A DNA stretch of 64,000 bases, from assembly GCF_003938605.1 (NCBI RefSeq), contig NZ_RHWX01000012.1:62001-126000 (forward strand). Reading direction: 5' to 3'. The DNA is from Brevundimonas sp. 357 (GTDB lineage Bacteria > Pseudomonadota > Alphaproteobacteria > Caulobacterales > Caulobacteraceae). The notes under the pieces were generated by a model, which searched no databases, was not told the origin of the DNA, and saw only the letters and a list, made by a program, of their open reading frames with translations. Positions within the stretch are counted from its first letter, which is position 1; the number at the start of each line of letters is the position of its first letter. A program made the position numbers and the translations under genes. Of the stretch, positions 18,172 through 26,566 are shown one piece after another.

Positions 18172-19329
18172 ATGCCTGCCGACGCCGTCGCCGCACCCGA
18201 GATCGAAAGCCTGGTCCTTCGCGTCCTGGCCGGGCGCGTGCGCGGCGCCTCGGCGCCGTTGGAGCGCGGCCGCGTCATCGCCGTCGGCCATGACCTCGAC
18301 GCCGACATCGTCCTGCGCGACGCCAGCGCCGAGGGGGTGCGGCTGACGCTGAAGGCGCGAGCGGACGCCGCCGATCTGGAGCTGACGTCCGGCGCCGTGA
18401 CCTTGCTGGGGCACGAGCTGACCGCCCCGGCCCAGGCCATCCTGCCCCTCTATCTGCCGCTGCTGATCGGCGACAACGCCGTCGCCATCGGCGAGGCCGA
18501 GAGCCCGCGCTGGAGCGAGGCCGAACGCATCCTGGCCGCCGCCCGCCCCTTGCCGGACGATGACGGCGAAGAGGACGACGCCCCGGCTGGCGACGGCCGC
18601 AACTGGCAATATCTGCTGAACAACACCAACGCCCTGGTGTCGCGCTCGGCCAAGTTCGTTCCGGTTTTGCTGATCGCCGTCATCACCGTCTCGGCCCTGT
18701 TCGCCGTCAGCACGGGCGTCCCGGCCTGGCCCAAGTCGCAGCCCAAGCCCGCCAAGGTCCAGGCCGTCCTGTCGGAGGAAGGCTTCGACAAGCTGGTCGT
18801 CACCAAGACCGAGGCGGGCGATCTGCGCATTGAGGGAATGCTGGCCTCGGACGCCGAGCGCGTGCGTCTGCAACGCATCCTGGCCGCCCGCGAATGGCGC
18901 CCCCGCCTGGAGCTTCAGACCCACGACGGCATCGCCCGTCAGGTGGAGGAGCTCTACCTCGCCAACGGCGTGAAGGCGGCCGCGCGCTCGGTCGGCGCGG
19001 GCATGGTGCGGCTGGACGTCACCGGCAGCGACCCGGACGAGGCCGCCCGCCTGGAGCGTCTGGCGATGGGCGAGATCAAGGGCCTGCGCCGCATCGACGT
19101 CAGCATGCTGCCCGGCGCCGACGAGGGCGGCCGCTTCGAAGACATTCAGCAGGGCGGCGGCAAGCGCGTGGTGTCGGTGATCGGCGGCGAGCGCGGCCAC
19201 GTCACCACCGCCGACGGCGCCCGCTACTTCCCCGGCGCCGTCCTGCCGACCGGCCACCGCATCGTCTCGATCGAGGACACCCGCGTCCTGGTCGAGCGCA
19301 ACGGCTCCCGCTCCGAACTCAACTTCTGA
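18172..19329 (+). CDS. sctD: T3SS inner-membrane ring protein SctD
   Basis: 385 residues. The cytoplasmic N-terminus has an FHA-like fold (LERGRVIAVGHDLDADIVL). One transmembrane helix (FVPVLLIAVITVSALFAV) lies near 165-182, and the periplasmic part has repeated ring-building modules (VLSEEGFDKLVVTK, RLQRILAAREWRPRLEL). Architecture and place between sctC and sctF match SctD (YscD/PrgH). It forms the outer of the two inner-membrane rings together with SctJ. Confidence 0.9.
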   Translation: MPADAVAAPEIESLVLRVLAGRVRGASAPLERGRVIAVGHDLDADIVLRDASAEGVRLTLKARADAADLELTSGAVTLLGHELTAPAQAILPLYLPLLIGDNAVAIGEAESPRWSEAERILAAARPLPDDDGEEDDAPAGDGRNWQYLLNNTNALVSRSAKFVPVLLIAVITVSALFAVSTGVPAWPKSQPKPAKVQAVLSEEGFDKLVVTKTEAGDLRIEGMLASDAERVRLQRILAAREWRPRLELQTHDGIARQVEELYLANGVKAAARSVGAGMVRLDVTGSDPDEAARLERLAMGEIKGLRRIDVSMLPGADEGGRFEDIQQGGGKRVVSVIGGERGHVTTADGARYFPGAVLPTGHRIVSIEDTRVLVERNGSRSELNF

Positions 19330-19353
19330 CCCCAGCCCAAAAGGAGAATACCC

Positions 19354-19662
19354 ATGTCATCCCAAAGTCTGAACGGCCTCGGCATGCTGGCCGTCTCGCC
19401 CGGCCTGAACAGCGAGCGCGACAAGGCCCGCCCCGGCTCCTGGTTCGAGGCCATGGCCCATTCGTGGGGTCAAACCCTGGACGCCCAGGCCGGCCGCATC
19501 GTCGAACTGTCCGAGCAGATCGGACCGGGCGGCGAGGACAAGCCCTCGACCATGGCCATGCTGACCGCCGAGTCGATGCGCATGAACTTCATGGCCAACT
19601 CCTCCTCCACCTCGACCGACTCCGTCGGCAAGGCGCTGGAGACCATGGCTCGCAAGAACTGA
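19354..19662 (+). CDS. sctF: Probable T3SS needle subunit SctF
   Basis: 102 residues, preceded by AAGGAG at good spacing. The second half shows the needle pattern DKPSTMAMLTAESMRMNF followed by ANSSSTSTDSVGKALETM. It has a proline-containing turn, then a helix with conserved Asn/Ser and Lys near the end, as in MxiH/YscF, which are slightly shorter. Needle subunits polymerise into the hollow filament. The position directly between sctD and sctI supports the call. Sequence identity to known needles is low by eye, so the name is an assignment by position and pattern. Confidence 0.75.
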   Translation: MSSQSLNGLGMLAVSPGLNSERDKARPGSWFEAMAHSWGQTLDAQAGRIVELSEQIGPGGEDKPSTMAMLTAESMRMNFMANSSSTSTDSVGKALETMARKN

Positions 19663-19688
19663 GCCCTTCATTCCAACAGGAGGGGCCC

Positions 19689-20087
19689 ATGTCCTTCGAA
19701 GCCTCGGCCGCCGCAGCGGCCATGCCGCCCGAAATGCTGCAACCCCAGACGCAGCAGATCGACGTCGCCTACAACGCCACCCTCAGTCAGGCGGTGCAGT
19801 TCCAGAACCTGCTGCACGTCACGCCCCTGTCGGCCCCGGCCGCCCCGACCGAGCCCAACGGCGTCATGAAGACCATGATGGGCGCCCTGGAGCAGGTGAA
19901 CGGTCAGGCCTCGGACCTCGCCGCCCTGGCCCAGGCTGCCGAAGGCAAGGCCGGCGGCATGACGCCGGGCGAGATGGTCATGATGACCGTCCGCGCGCAC
20001 GAGTTCATGTTCAACTGCCAGCTCACCTCCAACATGGCCAACCGCACCTCGGACGGCCTGCAGCAGCTGTTCCGGCAACAGTCCTGA
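19689..20087 (+). CDS. sctI: Probable T3SS inner rod protein SctI
   Basis: 132 residues with AGGAGG before the ATG. The C-terminal helix (TPGEMVMMTVRAHEFMFNCQ, then SNMANRTSDGLQQLFRQ) matches the conserved end of inner-rod proteins (YscI/HrpB type). The N-terminal half is low-complexity and rich in A, P and Q. SctI forms the periplasmic rod or needle adapter and lies immediately before sctJ, as in Ysc-type operons. Confidence 0.8.
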   Translation: MSFEASAAAAAMPPEMLQPQTQQIDVAYNATLSQAVQFQNLLHVTPLSAPAAPTEPNGVMKTMMGALEQVNGQASDLAALAQAAEGKAGGMTPGEMVMMTVRAHEFMFNCQLTSNMANRTSDGLQQLFRQQS

Positions 20088-20098
20088 GGGAGGCGGTC

Positions 20099-20821
20099 AT
20101 GCGAATCCGATCGCTCGCCGCCCTCGCGGGCGCGGCCCTTCTGCTCGCCGCCTGCGGCCAGCAGGAGCTTTACGGCGGCCTGACGGAACGCGACGCCAAT
20201 GAGATGGTCGCCGTGCTCAAGGCTCAGGGGCTGGACGCCTCCAAGACCCGCGACGGCGACAACTGGGTGCTGAAGGCCGATCGCGGCGACTTCTCCCGCG
20301 CCGTCGCCCTGCTGCACGACCGGGGCTATCCGCGCCAGAACTTCGCCAGCATGGGCGAGGTCTTCCAGAAGGAGGGCTTCGTCTCCTCGCCGATGGAGCA
20401 GCGCATGCGCATGATGTACGCGCTGCAGCAGGAGCTGGGCCAGACCATCTCCTCCATCGACGGGGTGGTGCAGGCGCGCGTCCACATCGCCGTGCCGGAA
20501 AGCGATCCCCTGGCGCAGGAGAAGCCGCCCTCCTCCGCCTCGGTCTTCATCAAACATCGACCCGACTACGACATCTCGACCCAGACCGGTTCGATCAAGG
20601 CCCTGGTGGTCAACTCGATCGAGGGCCTGCCTTACGACAAGGTCACGGTCGTCGCCTTCCCGGCGTCCGAAGTCCTGACCCAGCCGCAGGCGCCGGCCGT
20701 CACCCAGCTCAGCCTGCCGTTGGGCGTGCTGATCCTGGGCGCGGCGGGACTGGGCATCTACGGCCTCTATCGGCGACCCAAGCCACGCGCCAAGGCAGAC
20801 GCCAAGCGAGGCGAGGCTTGA
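20099..20821 (+). CDS. sctJ: T3SS inner-membrane ring lipoprotein SctJ
   Basis: 240 residues. Lipoprotein signal ALLLAACGQ, then the family motif ELYGGLTERDANEMVAVLKA. The two ring-building domains follow (RVHIAVPESDPLAQEKPPSS, ASVFIKHRPDYD and IKALVVNSIEGLPYDKVTVV). A C-terminal membrane helix (LPLGVLILGAAGLGIYGLY) and basic tail end it. It forms the inner ring of the injectisome base. GAGGGAGG precedes the ATG. Confidence 0.96.
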   Translation: MRIRSLAALAGAALLLAACGQQELYGGLTERDANEMVAVLKAQGLDASKTRDGDNWVLKADRGDFSRAVALLHDRGYPRQNFASMGEVFQKEGFVSSPMEQRMRMMYALQQELGQTISSIDGVVQARVHIAVPESDPLAQEKPPSSASVFIKHRPDYDISTQTGSIKALVVNSIEGLPYDKVTVVAFPASEVLTQPQAPAVTQLSLPLGVLILGAAGLGIYGLYRRPKPRAKADAKRGEA

Positions 20822-21354
20822 CGCCGGACGCCGCCAGGACCGAACGCGCCGCCCTCTGGCGCCGGGCCCGCGCCCTCGACGGCGCGGGTGACGTCGCGCG
20901 CTCGCCGCGCGCCCGCATCCTGGCTCGCCGACTGACGCCGCCGCGCGCGCCGGTGGACTACGCCGCCATCCTGAAGGCGCCCGCCTGGTCCGCCCTGCCG
21001 CTGAACGAGCGTCGCCGGCTGGCCGCCACCTGCGGCGCCGTGCTGCTGGCCGAGCGGCTGGCGGCCAGCATCGACGGACGGATGCTCGGCGTCGTCGGAC
21101 GCAGCATCGGCGAGGGCGCGCTGGACGCAGTCCTGGCTCTGCCGCCCGCCCAGCGGCCCGAGACGCCGCCGGTCGGCGCGCTGGACGCCGAGGCGCTGGA
21201 AGGCCTGGGCGCCGCCGCCCTTCTGGCCGGTCTGTCGGGCGAGACGGCCCGGCGGCTGGCCGACGGCCTGGCCCCGCCCCTGTTGCGCCTCGACGCCGAC
21301 CAGGCCCAGGCCGCGCGTCGTCTGGCCCTGACCCTTTGCGGGATCGCCGCATGA
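20818..21354 (+). CDS. sctK: Probable T3SS sorting-platform protein SctK
   Basis: 178 residues, beginning at a TTG that overlaps the sctJ stop (TTGA). It is rich in A, L and R, with no clear motif or membrane segment; LPLNERRRLAATCGAVLLAERL is the most structured stretch. The assignment to SctK rests on length and its position between sctJ and sctL, which is fixed in Ysc-type clusters. SctK links the sorting platform to the membrane ring. Confidence 0.65.
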   Translation: MTPDAARTERAALWRRARALDGAGDVARSPRARILARRLTPPRAPVDYAAILKAPAWSALPLNERRRLAATCGAVLLAERLAASIDGRMLGVVGRSIGEGALDAVLALPPAQRPETPPVGALDAEALEGLGAAALLAGLSGETARRLADGLAPPLLRLDADQAQAARRLALTLCGIAA

Positions 21355-21962
21355 GTTTTCACCTGATCGCCGCCGCGCCCGACGCAGCCCTGATGACCGA
21401 CCGCCCCGTCATTCGCCGCGAGGAGCGCGCCGTCGTCGAAACGGCCGTCGAACTTCTGGCGCAGGCCCAGGCGCGGCTGGCCGAGGTCGAGGCCCATCGC
21501 GCCGCTGAAGCCGAGGCGGGCCGCGCCGACGGCTACGCCGCCGGCTATGAGGCCGGGCTGACCGCCGCCGCGCGCGACGTCGCCGAACGCGCCGCCCGCC
21601 TGCACCGCGAGATGGAGGCCGAACGCGAGCGCCTGCGTGAGACCGCCGGCCGTCTGGCGCTGGACGTAGTGCGCCGCATCGCCGCCGAACTGGCGCCCGA
21701 GGCCGTGTTGGCGGCCCTGGCCGAGCGGGCGGTGAAGGATGTCCTGCCCGAGGCGCCGGTCGTGGTTCACGTCGCATCCGACGGCGTCGGCGCCGTCTCG
21801 ACCCGGCTGTGGCCCATCGGCGCGGCAATCGAGGTGCGCCCTGACGACGCCCTGGCCCCCGGCGACTGCGTCATCGAAACCGCCGCCGGACGCAGCCACG
21901 CCGGACTTGAAGTCCAGCTCGCCGCCCTAGAGCGCGCCTTTGAGCGGGAGCGCGCCGCATGA
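21351..21962 (+). CDS. sctL: T3SS ATPase regulator/stator SctL (FliH family)
   Basis: About 203 residues from the ATG at 21351, which overlaps the sctK stop (ATGA). The central part is a charged coiled coil with the GxxxG-type run GRADGYAAGYEAGLTAA that is characteristic for FliH/SctL. The C-terminal domain includes LALDVVRRIAAELAPEAVLA and a beta segment resembling V-ATPase E subunits. SctL forms the spokes holding SctN. Confidence 0.92.
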   Translation: MSFHLIAAAPDAALMTDRPVIRREERAVVETAVELLAQAQARLAEVEAHRAAEAEAGRADGYAAGYEAGLTAAARDVAERAARLHREMEAERERLRETAGRLALDVVRRIAAELAPEAVLAALAERAVKDVLPEAPVVVHVASDGVGAVSTRLWPIGAAIEVRPDDALAPGDCVIETAAGRSHAGLEVQLAALERAFERERAA

Positions 21963-23278
21963 GCCACGACGCCGTCGAACTGCGCCTGCACGACGCCCTG
22001 CGCCGCGCCCGCACCCTGGACCGGCGCGGTCGGGTCGTTCAGGCCTTCGGCACCACCGTGCGCGCCACCGGGCTGAACGCCCGCATCGGCCAGCAGGTCG
22101 AGATCCGCGACCCCGCCGGCGGTCCCGTGGTCAAGGCCGAGGTCGTGGGCCTGAGCGACGGCGCGGCCATACTGACGCCCCTGACCAGCCTGAACGGCCT
22201 CGGCCCCGAAGCCGAGGTCATCGCCGCCGACGATCGGACCGAAGTCCCCAGCGGCCCCGGTCTGCTGGGCCGGGTCATCAACGCCTTCGGCCGCCCGCTG
22301 GACGGCCTGGGCCCCATCGCGGGGCCGGTCGCCCTGCGCGACGTCTATGCCGACGCGCCCAATCCGCTGGCCCGACCGCCGATCAGCGCCCTGTTCCCGA
22401 CCGGCGTGCGCGCGGTCGATACGCTGCTGAGCGTCGGCGTGGGCCAGAGGGTCGGCGTCTTCGCCATGGCGGGCGGCGGCAAGTCGACCCTGATGGGGAT
22501 GTTCGCCCGCCACTGCGCCGCCGACGTCAACGTCATCGCCCTGATCGGCGAGCGCGGGCGCGAGGTGCGCGAGTTTCTGGACGACAGCCTGGGGCCGGAA
22601 GGTCTGGCCCGCTCGGTCGTGGTGGTGGCCACCTCAGACCGCCCGGCGATGGAGCGCGTTCGCGCCGCCCACGCCGCCACCGCCATTGCCGAAGGTTTCC
22701 GCGCCCAGGGCCTGCGCGTCATGCTGCAGATGGACTCCGTCACCCGCTTCGCCCGCGCGCTGCGCGAGATCGGCCTGTCGGTCGGCGAACCGGCTGTGCG
22801 GCGCGGCTTTCCGCCGTCGGTCTTCGCCGAACTGCCCCGGCTGTTCGAGCGGGCGGGCGCGATCGAGGGCGGCTCCATCACCGCCTTCTACACCGTGCTG
22901 ATCGAGGACGAGGAAGGCGGCGACCCCATCGGCGAGGAGGTCCGCTCCATCCTGGACGGCCACGTCTATCTGTCGCGCAAGCTGGCGCAGGCGAACCACT
23001 ATCCGGCCATCGACCCGCTGACGAGCCTGAGCCGCGTCTTCCCCCGCGTGACCTCGCCCGAGCATCAGGCGGCGGCGGGCAAGGTCCGAGCCTGGCTGGC
23101 CAAATACGCCGAGATCGAGTTCCTGCTGCAGATCGGCGAATACAAGCCCGGCGGCGATCCCCTGGCCGACGAGGCCGTGCAGCGAATGCCCGCCCTTCGC
23201 GCCCTGTTGCAGCAGGGCGCGCATGAAGGCGTGGGGGCCGAGGCGGCCCTGGCCCAGCTGGCCGAGGCCGCGTCATGA
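21959..23278 (+). CDS. sctN: T3SS ATPase SctN
   Basis: 439 residues. Walker A is AGGGKST at about 171-177, with the T3SS/F1-type flanks LLSVGVGQRVGVFAMA. The Walker B region is RVMLQMDSVTRFARALREIG, followed by GEPAVRRGFPPSVFAELPRL, the signature of FliI/SctN. It releases chaperones and unfolds substrates at the base of the export gate. Its start overlaps the sctL stop. All catalytic elements appear intact. Confidence 0.97.
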   Translation: MSHDAVELRLHDALRRARTLDRRGRVVQAFGTTVRATGLNARIGQQVEIRDPAGGPVVKAEVVGLSDGAAILTPLTSLNGLGPEAEVIAADDRTEVPSGPGLLGRVINAFGRPLDGLGPIAGPVALRDVYADAPNPLARPPISALFPTGVRAVDTLLSVGVGQRVGVFAMAGGGKSTLMGMFARHCAADVNVIALIGERGREVREFLDDSLGPEGLARSVVVVATSDRPAMERVRAAHAATAIAEGFRAQGLRVMLQMDSVTRFARALREIGLSVGEPAVRRGFPPSVFAELPRLFERAGAIEGGSITAFYTVLIEDEEGGDPIGEEVRSILDGHVYLSRKLAQANHYPAIDPLTSLSRVFPRVTSPEHQAAAGKVRAWLAKYAEIEFLLQIGEYKPGGDPLADEAVQRMPALRALLQQGAHEGVGAEAALAQLAEAAS

Positions 23279-23772
23279 GCGGGCGCGACCGCATCACCCT
23301 GCTGCGGCGCCTGGCCCGGCTGCGGGCGCAGAGGGTCGAGGCCGCGCGCCGCCTGGTCGCCGTCGCCCAGGACGCCCTGGCCCGAGCGCAGGCGGTGCTC
23401 ATGGCGCGCGAGGAGTCCATCGCCGCCCTGGGCCGCCACATCGAGACCCTGGACGAATGGTTCGCCTCGGGCGCGGGCGGCGACGCGCGCCTGATCGAAG
23501 GCGCCCTGTCGCGACGCGGCCTGATCGCCGACCGTCGCGAGGCCGAAACAGAGGCTCGCGCCGAAGATCAGCGGGCGGTCGAGGCCGCCCAGGCTGAACG
23601 GGACCAGGCTCTGCGGGCCCTGATGCGCGCCACAGCGCGCCACGACGCCGTCGACGGCCAACTGCGCCGCGCCGTGGCCCAGCGCGCCGGGCGTCGCGAG
23701 GACCAGGAACAGCTCGATTTCGAGGAACGGGGCCGCCCCCGCCTGCAACTGCTTATGGGAGGCCGCGCCTGA
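23275..23772 (+). CDS. sctO: T3SS stalk protein SctO (FliJ-like)
   Basis: 165 residues, almost entirely a long charged helical hairpin rich in A, R and E (for example LRRLARLRAQRVEAARRLV). Length, coiled-coil character and the ATGA overlap with sctN identify SctO, the central stalk that couples SctN to SctV. Confidence 0.85.
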   Translation: MSGRDRITLLRRLARLRAQRVEAARRLVAVAQDALARAQAVLMAREESIAALGRHIETLDEWFASGAGGDARLIEGALSRRGLIADRREAETEARAEDQRAVEAAQAERDQALRALMRATARHDAVDGQLRRAVAQRAGRREDQEQLDFEERGRPRLQLLMGGRA

Positions 23773-24422
23773 TGGCCGACGCCGTGAACAACTCCGCCCC
23801 CGCCCGGCCCGCGCCCGCGCCCGCCGCGCGGTCCGCCGGCCCCGCCCCCTCGGCCTGGAGCGGCGGCGCCTTCGAGGCCGCCCTGGACCAAGCCGCTGCG
23901 CGCCGCCATGCGCTCGAAGCCGGCGAGCGCCAGCCCCGCTTCGCCCGCCGCGACGAAGACGCCGACCCCGTCCGCGACCGCCCCGACGACGCGCCGCGCG
24001 AAGAGGCCAAGGCCGACGACAAGGCGGACAAGGCCGAGGGCCAGTTGAACATCGCGGGGGCGACCGGCCTGAACGCCGTCCAGGGCGGTCCCGCCGCAGC
24101 GGCGGGCTTTACCGGCGACGTCGAAGCCATGGCGTCGATGATGGAGAAGGCCTGGCTGGCGGCCCAGGCCGACGCCGCCAAGGGCATGCAGGTGCAGTTC
24201 ACCGACCGGACCCTGGCTCTGGCCGGGTTCGGGGTGATGCGGCTGGCCGACGGCGGCCTGACGCTGCAACTGGCGGCCCACCAGCGACCGACGCCCGAGT
24301 TGGAGCGCGCGCTGGAGCTGATGCGCCGTCGGCTGGAGGCGCGCGGCGTGGCCGTGTCCGAGGTGCGCGTCGCCCCCGCCGATCCCGACAGCGAGCATCG
24401 CCCGCCGGACGGGGTGCGGTGA
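23772..24422 (+). CDS. sctP: Probable T3SS needle-length/substrate-switch protein SctP
   Basis: 216 residues, TGATG overlap with sctO. The N-terminal two thirds are disordered and rich in A, P, R and D. The C-terminal domain (VQFTDRTLALAGFGVMRLAD, then LTLQLAAHQRPTPELERALE) has the compact beta/alpha pattern of T3S4-type switch domains (YscP/FliK). Assignment is by position and layout. It ends the first apparatus operon and is followed by convergent genes. Confidence 0.7.
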   Translation: MADAVNNSAPARPAPAPAARSAGPAPSAWSGGAFEAALDQAAARRHALEAGERQPRFARRDEDADPVRDRPDDAPREEAKADDKADKAEGQLNIAGATGLNAVQGGPAAAAGFTGDVEAMASMMEKAWLAAQADAAKGMQVQFTDRTLALAGFGVMRLADGGLTLQLAAHQRPTPELERALELMRRRLEARGVAVSEVRVAPADPDSEHRPPDGVR

Positions 24423-24431
24423 GCCATGATC

Positions 24432-25094
24432 TCAGCGCGGCGTGAAATCCCAGCGGCCCTGGTCGCGATCGGCGCGGGCGGCGTCCAGCACGGCGCGCGC
24501 CGTCTCGGCCGGAGCGCGGCCAGCCGCCAGCCCTTCGGCGGTCAGCCGCACCAGACGGCGGCTCTGGCGATTATGCAATCCCTCAGTCGGGCTGTCGGCG
24601 TCCGCCGCCAGCTTTCCGGCATAGAGGCGCGCCGCCTCGGGCGAGGCCTGGATCAGGGTCAGGACCAGGGCGGCCGCGCGCTCGAACGCCTCGTCCTCCA
24701 GCGGCTGGCCCACCACGTCGCGGGTCAACCAGACGCACAGGAACTCCAGAGGCCCCACGCTGCGGGCGTTGGTCATCAGCCCCCCGCCGGGGCCGGACAG
24801 GCCCGAAAAGGCAGCCGCGCCCCAGGCCGGCAGGCGCGTGGCGGGCAGGCGATCGGTCGTCAGGGCGCGGGCCAGGGCGTCGGCGGCCAGCCTCCGCGCC
24901 TCCTCGTCGCCGAAGCGCGCCACGGCGGCCAGCAGCTTGACGAAGCCGGGATAGAGCGCCTCGCCCAGTCCGTCGCAGACGCGCTGCAACACGGTGACGC
25001 GCGCATCGGGCGTCGACTGGCCATTCAGCCCGTCGATCAGAGCTTGAGCCGCACCGGCCCAGTCGGGTTCAGCCTTGAGAACGAGATCGGTCAC
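24432..25094 (-). CDS. Hypothetical helical protein in the T3SS locus
   Basis: 220 residues, all-helical in appearance (VTVLQRVCDGLGEALYPGFV, EEARRLAADALARALTTDRL), without signal peptide or membrane segment. It begins at a GTG 18 bases after the 80-residue gene upstream, so the two form a small leftward operon preceded by dyad box C. It might be a chaperone, a substrate or a regulatory partner. No family recognised. Confidence 0.65.
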   Translation of the reverse strand: MTDLVLKAEPDWAGAAQALIDGLNGQSTPDARVTVLQRVCDGLGEALYPGFVKLLAAVARFGDEEARRLAADALARALTTDRLPATRLPAWGAAAFSGLSGPGGGLMTNARSVGPLEFLCVWLTRDVVGQPLEDEAFERAAALVLTLIQASPEAARLYAGKLAADADSPTEGLHNRQSRRLVRLTAEGLAAGRAPAETARAVLDAARADRDQGRWDFTPR

Positions 25095-25112
25095 GATGAC
25101 CGAGGCATAGCC

Positions 25113-25355
25113 TCAGCCGAAGCCGTTGTCGCGGGTTTCGGTCAGATGATCGGCGATGGCGCGGGCGGCCGCGTCCATATCCAGCCGATCCGACACCCGC
25201 ACGCGCACGTCATCGCCCGCAAAGGCGGTGAAGTCGCCGAAGGCCTGGCCGCCGCGACCGTGAGCTCGCGCCTCGGCGCCCAGCGGCGTCGAGGCCGACA
25301 GATCGCGCGACCAGACGCCGGACAGGGGCGCGTTGTCGGTGCGGATCGTGGTCAT
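25113..25355 (-). CDS. Small hypothetical T3SS-locus protein (possible substrate)
   Basis: 80 residues with GAGGAGACCGCC before the ATG. The N-terminus MTTIRTDNAPLSGVWSRDLS is rich in Thr/Ser and lacks a signal peptide, as is usual for T3SS substrates. The rest is polar with a short amphipathic C-terminus. Box C is 70 bases upstream, matching the spacing of other boxes to their genes. Function unknown. Confidence 0.6.
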   Translation of the reverse strand: MTTIRTDNAPLSGVWSRDLSASTPLGAEARAHGRGGQAFGDFTAFAGDDVRVRVSDRLDMDAAARAIADHLTETRDNGFG

Positions 25356-25424
25356 GGCGGTCTCCTCGACGTGGAACGCTCCACGCTAGGCCGCCAATCT
25401 AGGCGCATCGGCGCGCCCTCGCCA

Positions 25425-25440
25425 TGCGGGACTTCCCTAG
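25425..25440. promoter_or_regulatory. T3SS dyad box C (half-perfect: TGCGGG-ACTT-CCCTAG)
   Basis: The right half-site and spacer are identical to box A and the left half keeps only GGG. It lies 70 bases before the leftward 25355 gene and 25 bases before the histidine kinase start, so it probably acts on the leftward unit and could repress or autoregulate the kinase gene. Confidence 0.5.
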
Positions 25441-25465
25441 CCGCCTGCGGCCCGGAGGCGCGCCG

Positions 25466-26566
25466 ATGACCGCCGCCCTTCGCCCGCGCGACGCGCCGCA
25501 ATGGACCGACACCGCCCTGTCGGCGCTGAACATCTGCGCCGCCGCCTTCGACGCGCGCGGCCTGACATGGCGTTCCTCCGCCTTCGCCGCCGCCTTCCCC
25601 GAATGGCGCGAGGGCGAGACCCTGTCGGTCGTCGAGGCCCGCCTGCCCGGCCTGACCGAGGCGATCGCGGCGGCGCGGCGCGAGGGCGCCTCGGACGCCT
25701 TGATCGTCCAGCCGGGCGGCCGCCGGGTGCATGACGCGCGCCTGGCCCTGTCCGACGGCCTGGTCTTCCTGGAGCTGTCCGACGCCGCAGAGCGTCAGGA
25801 GGCCCAGCAGCGCCACCTGGCCGACCGCGAAGAGCTGCTGACCACCTCGCGCGTGCTGTCGGTGGGCGAAATGGCCACCATGATCGCCCATGAGCTGAAC
25901 CAGCCGATCGGCTCCATCGCCAACCTCCTGCGCGGGCTGAAGGCGCGGCTGCAACGCGGCGCCCTGACGCTCGAGACCGGCGCCGAGGCCCTGGACCGCG
26001 CCACCGAGCAGGCGCTCTACGCCTCGGGCGTCATCCAGCGCGTCCGCACCTTCGTCGATCAGCGCCAGCCCCAGGTGCAGCGGCTGGATCTGGCGCGGCT
26101 GGCCCGCAACACCCTGGATCTGCTGGACTGGGAGATCACCCGCGACCGGGTGACGGCCCGCGCCGCCACGCCGCCGGACCTGCCCGCCGTTCTGGGCGAT
26201 CCGGTCATGATCCAGCAGGTGCTGGTCAATCTGGCGCGCAACGCCCTGGACGCCATGCGCGGCGTCGACCTGCCCCGGCGCGAACTGACCATAGAGGCGC
26301 GTCACAGCCTGGACGCGCGCCAGATCGAACTGACCATGACCGACACCGGGCCGGGCGTGCCGGAAGAGGCGTCCGCCCGCGTCTTCTCGCCCTTCTTCAG
26401 CACCCGCAGCGGCGGCATGGGCGTCGGCCTGGGCATCTGCCGCTCAATCATCGAACTGCATCGCGGCCGCCTGTGGTTCACGCCCGGCGAGACGGGCGGC
26501 AGCGTCTTTCACATCGCCCTGCCGCTGGCCGCGGCCGAAACCCCGACCGAGGAGGCCCGCCCATGA
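25466..26566 (+). CDS. FixL/TodS-type soluble sensor histidine kinase of the T3SS locus
   Basis: 366 residues, no membrane segment. A PAS-like N-terminus (about 15-110) is followed by the kinase: H-box SVGEMATMIAHELNQPIGSI (His142), N-box NLARNALDAM, G1 DTGPGVP, and FSPFFSTRSGGMGVGLGI. The HELNQPI form groups it with FixL-like kinases. I chose the ATG at 25466 because GGAGG precedes it. An upstream in-frame ATG at 25424 overlaps box C. The response regulator follows with an ATGA overlap and leads into sctQ. The signal is unknown and the sensor is cytoplasmic. Confidence 0.92.
   Translation: MTAALRPRDAPQWTDTALSALNICAAAFDARGLTWRSSAFAAAFPEWREGETLSVVEARLPGLTEAIAAARREGASDALIVQPGGRRVHDARLALSDGLVFLELSDAAERQEAQQRHLADREELLTTSRVLSVGEMATMIAHELNQPIGSIANLLRGLKARLQRGALTLETGAEALDRATEQALYASGVIQRVRTFVDQRQPQVQRLDLARLARNTLDLLDWEITRDRVTARAATPPDLPAVLGDPVMIQQVLVNLARNALDAMRGVDLPRRELTIEARHSLDARQIELTMTDTGPGVPEEASARVFSPFFSTRSGGMGVGLGICRSIIELHRGRLWFTPGETGGSVFHIALPLAAAETPTEEARP

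Noticed and set aside
14110..19257. A 1715-codon open frame antisense to sctV, sctC and sctD
   Set aside because: It mirrors the third-position GC bias of three well-identified genes, has low-complexity His/Gly/Gln/Arg-rich composition, no domain and no ribosome site. It is a shadow frame.
24426..25469. A 347-codon plus-strand frame opposite the 24432 and 25113 genes
   Set aside because: The minus-strand genes have ribosome sites and coherent helical composition. The plus-strand frame is Gly/Arg/Gln-rich and passes through the promoter region of the histidine kinase.
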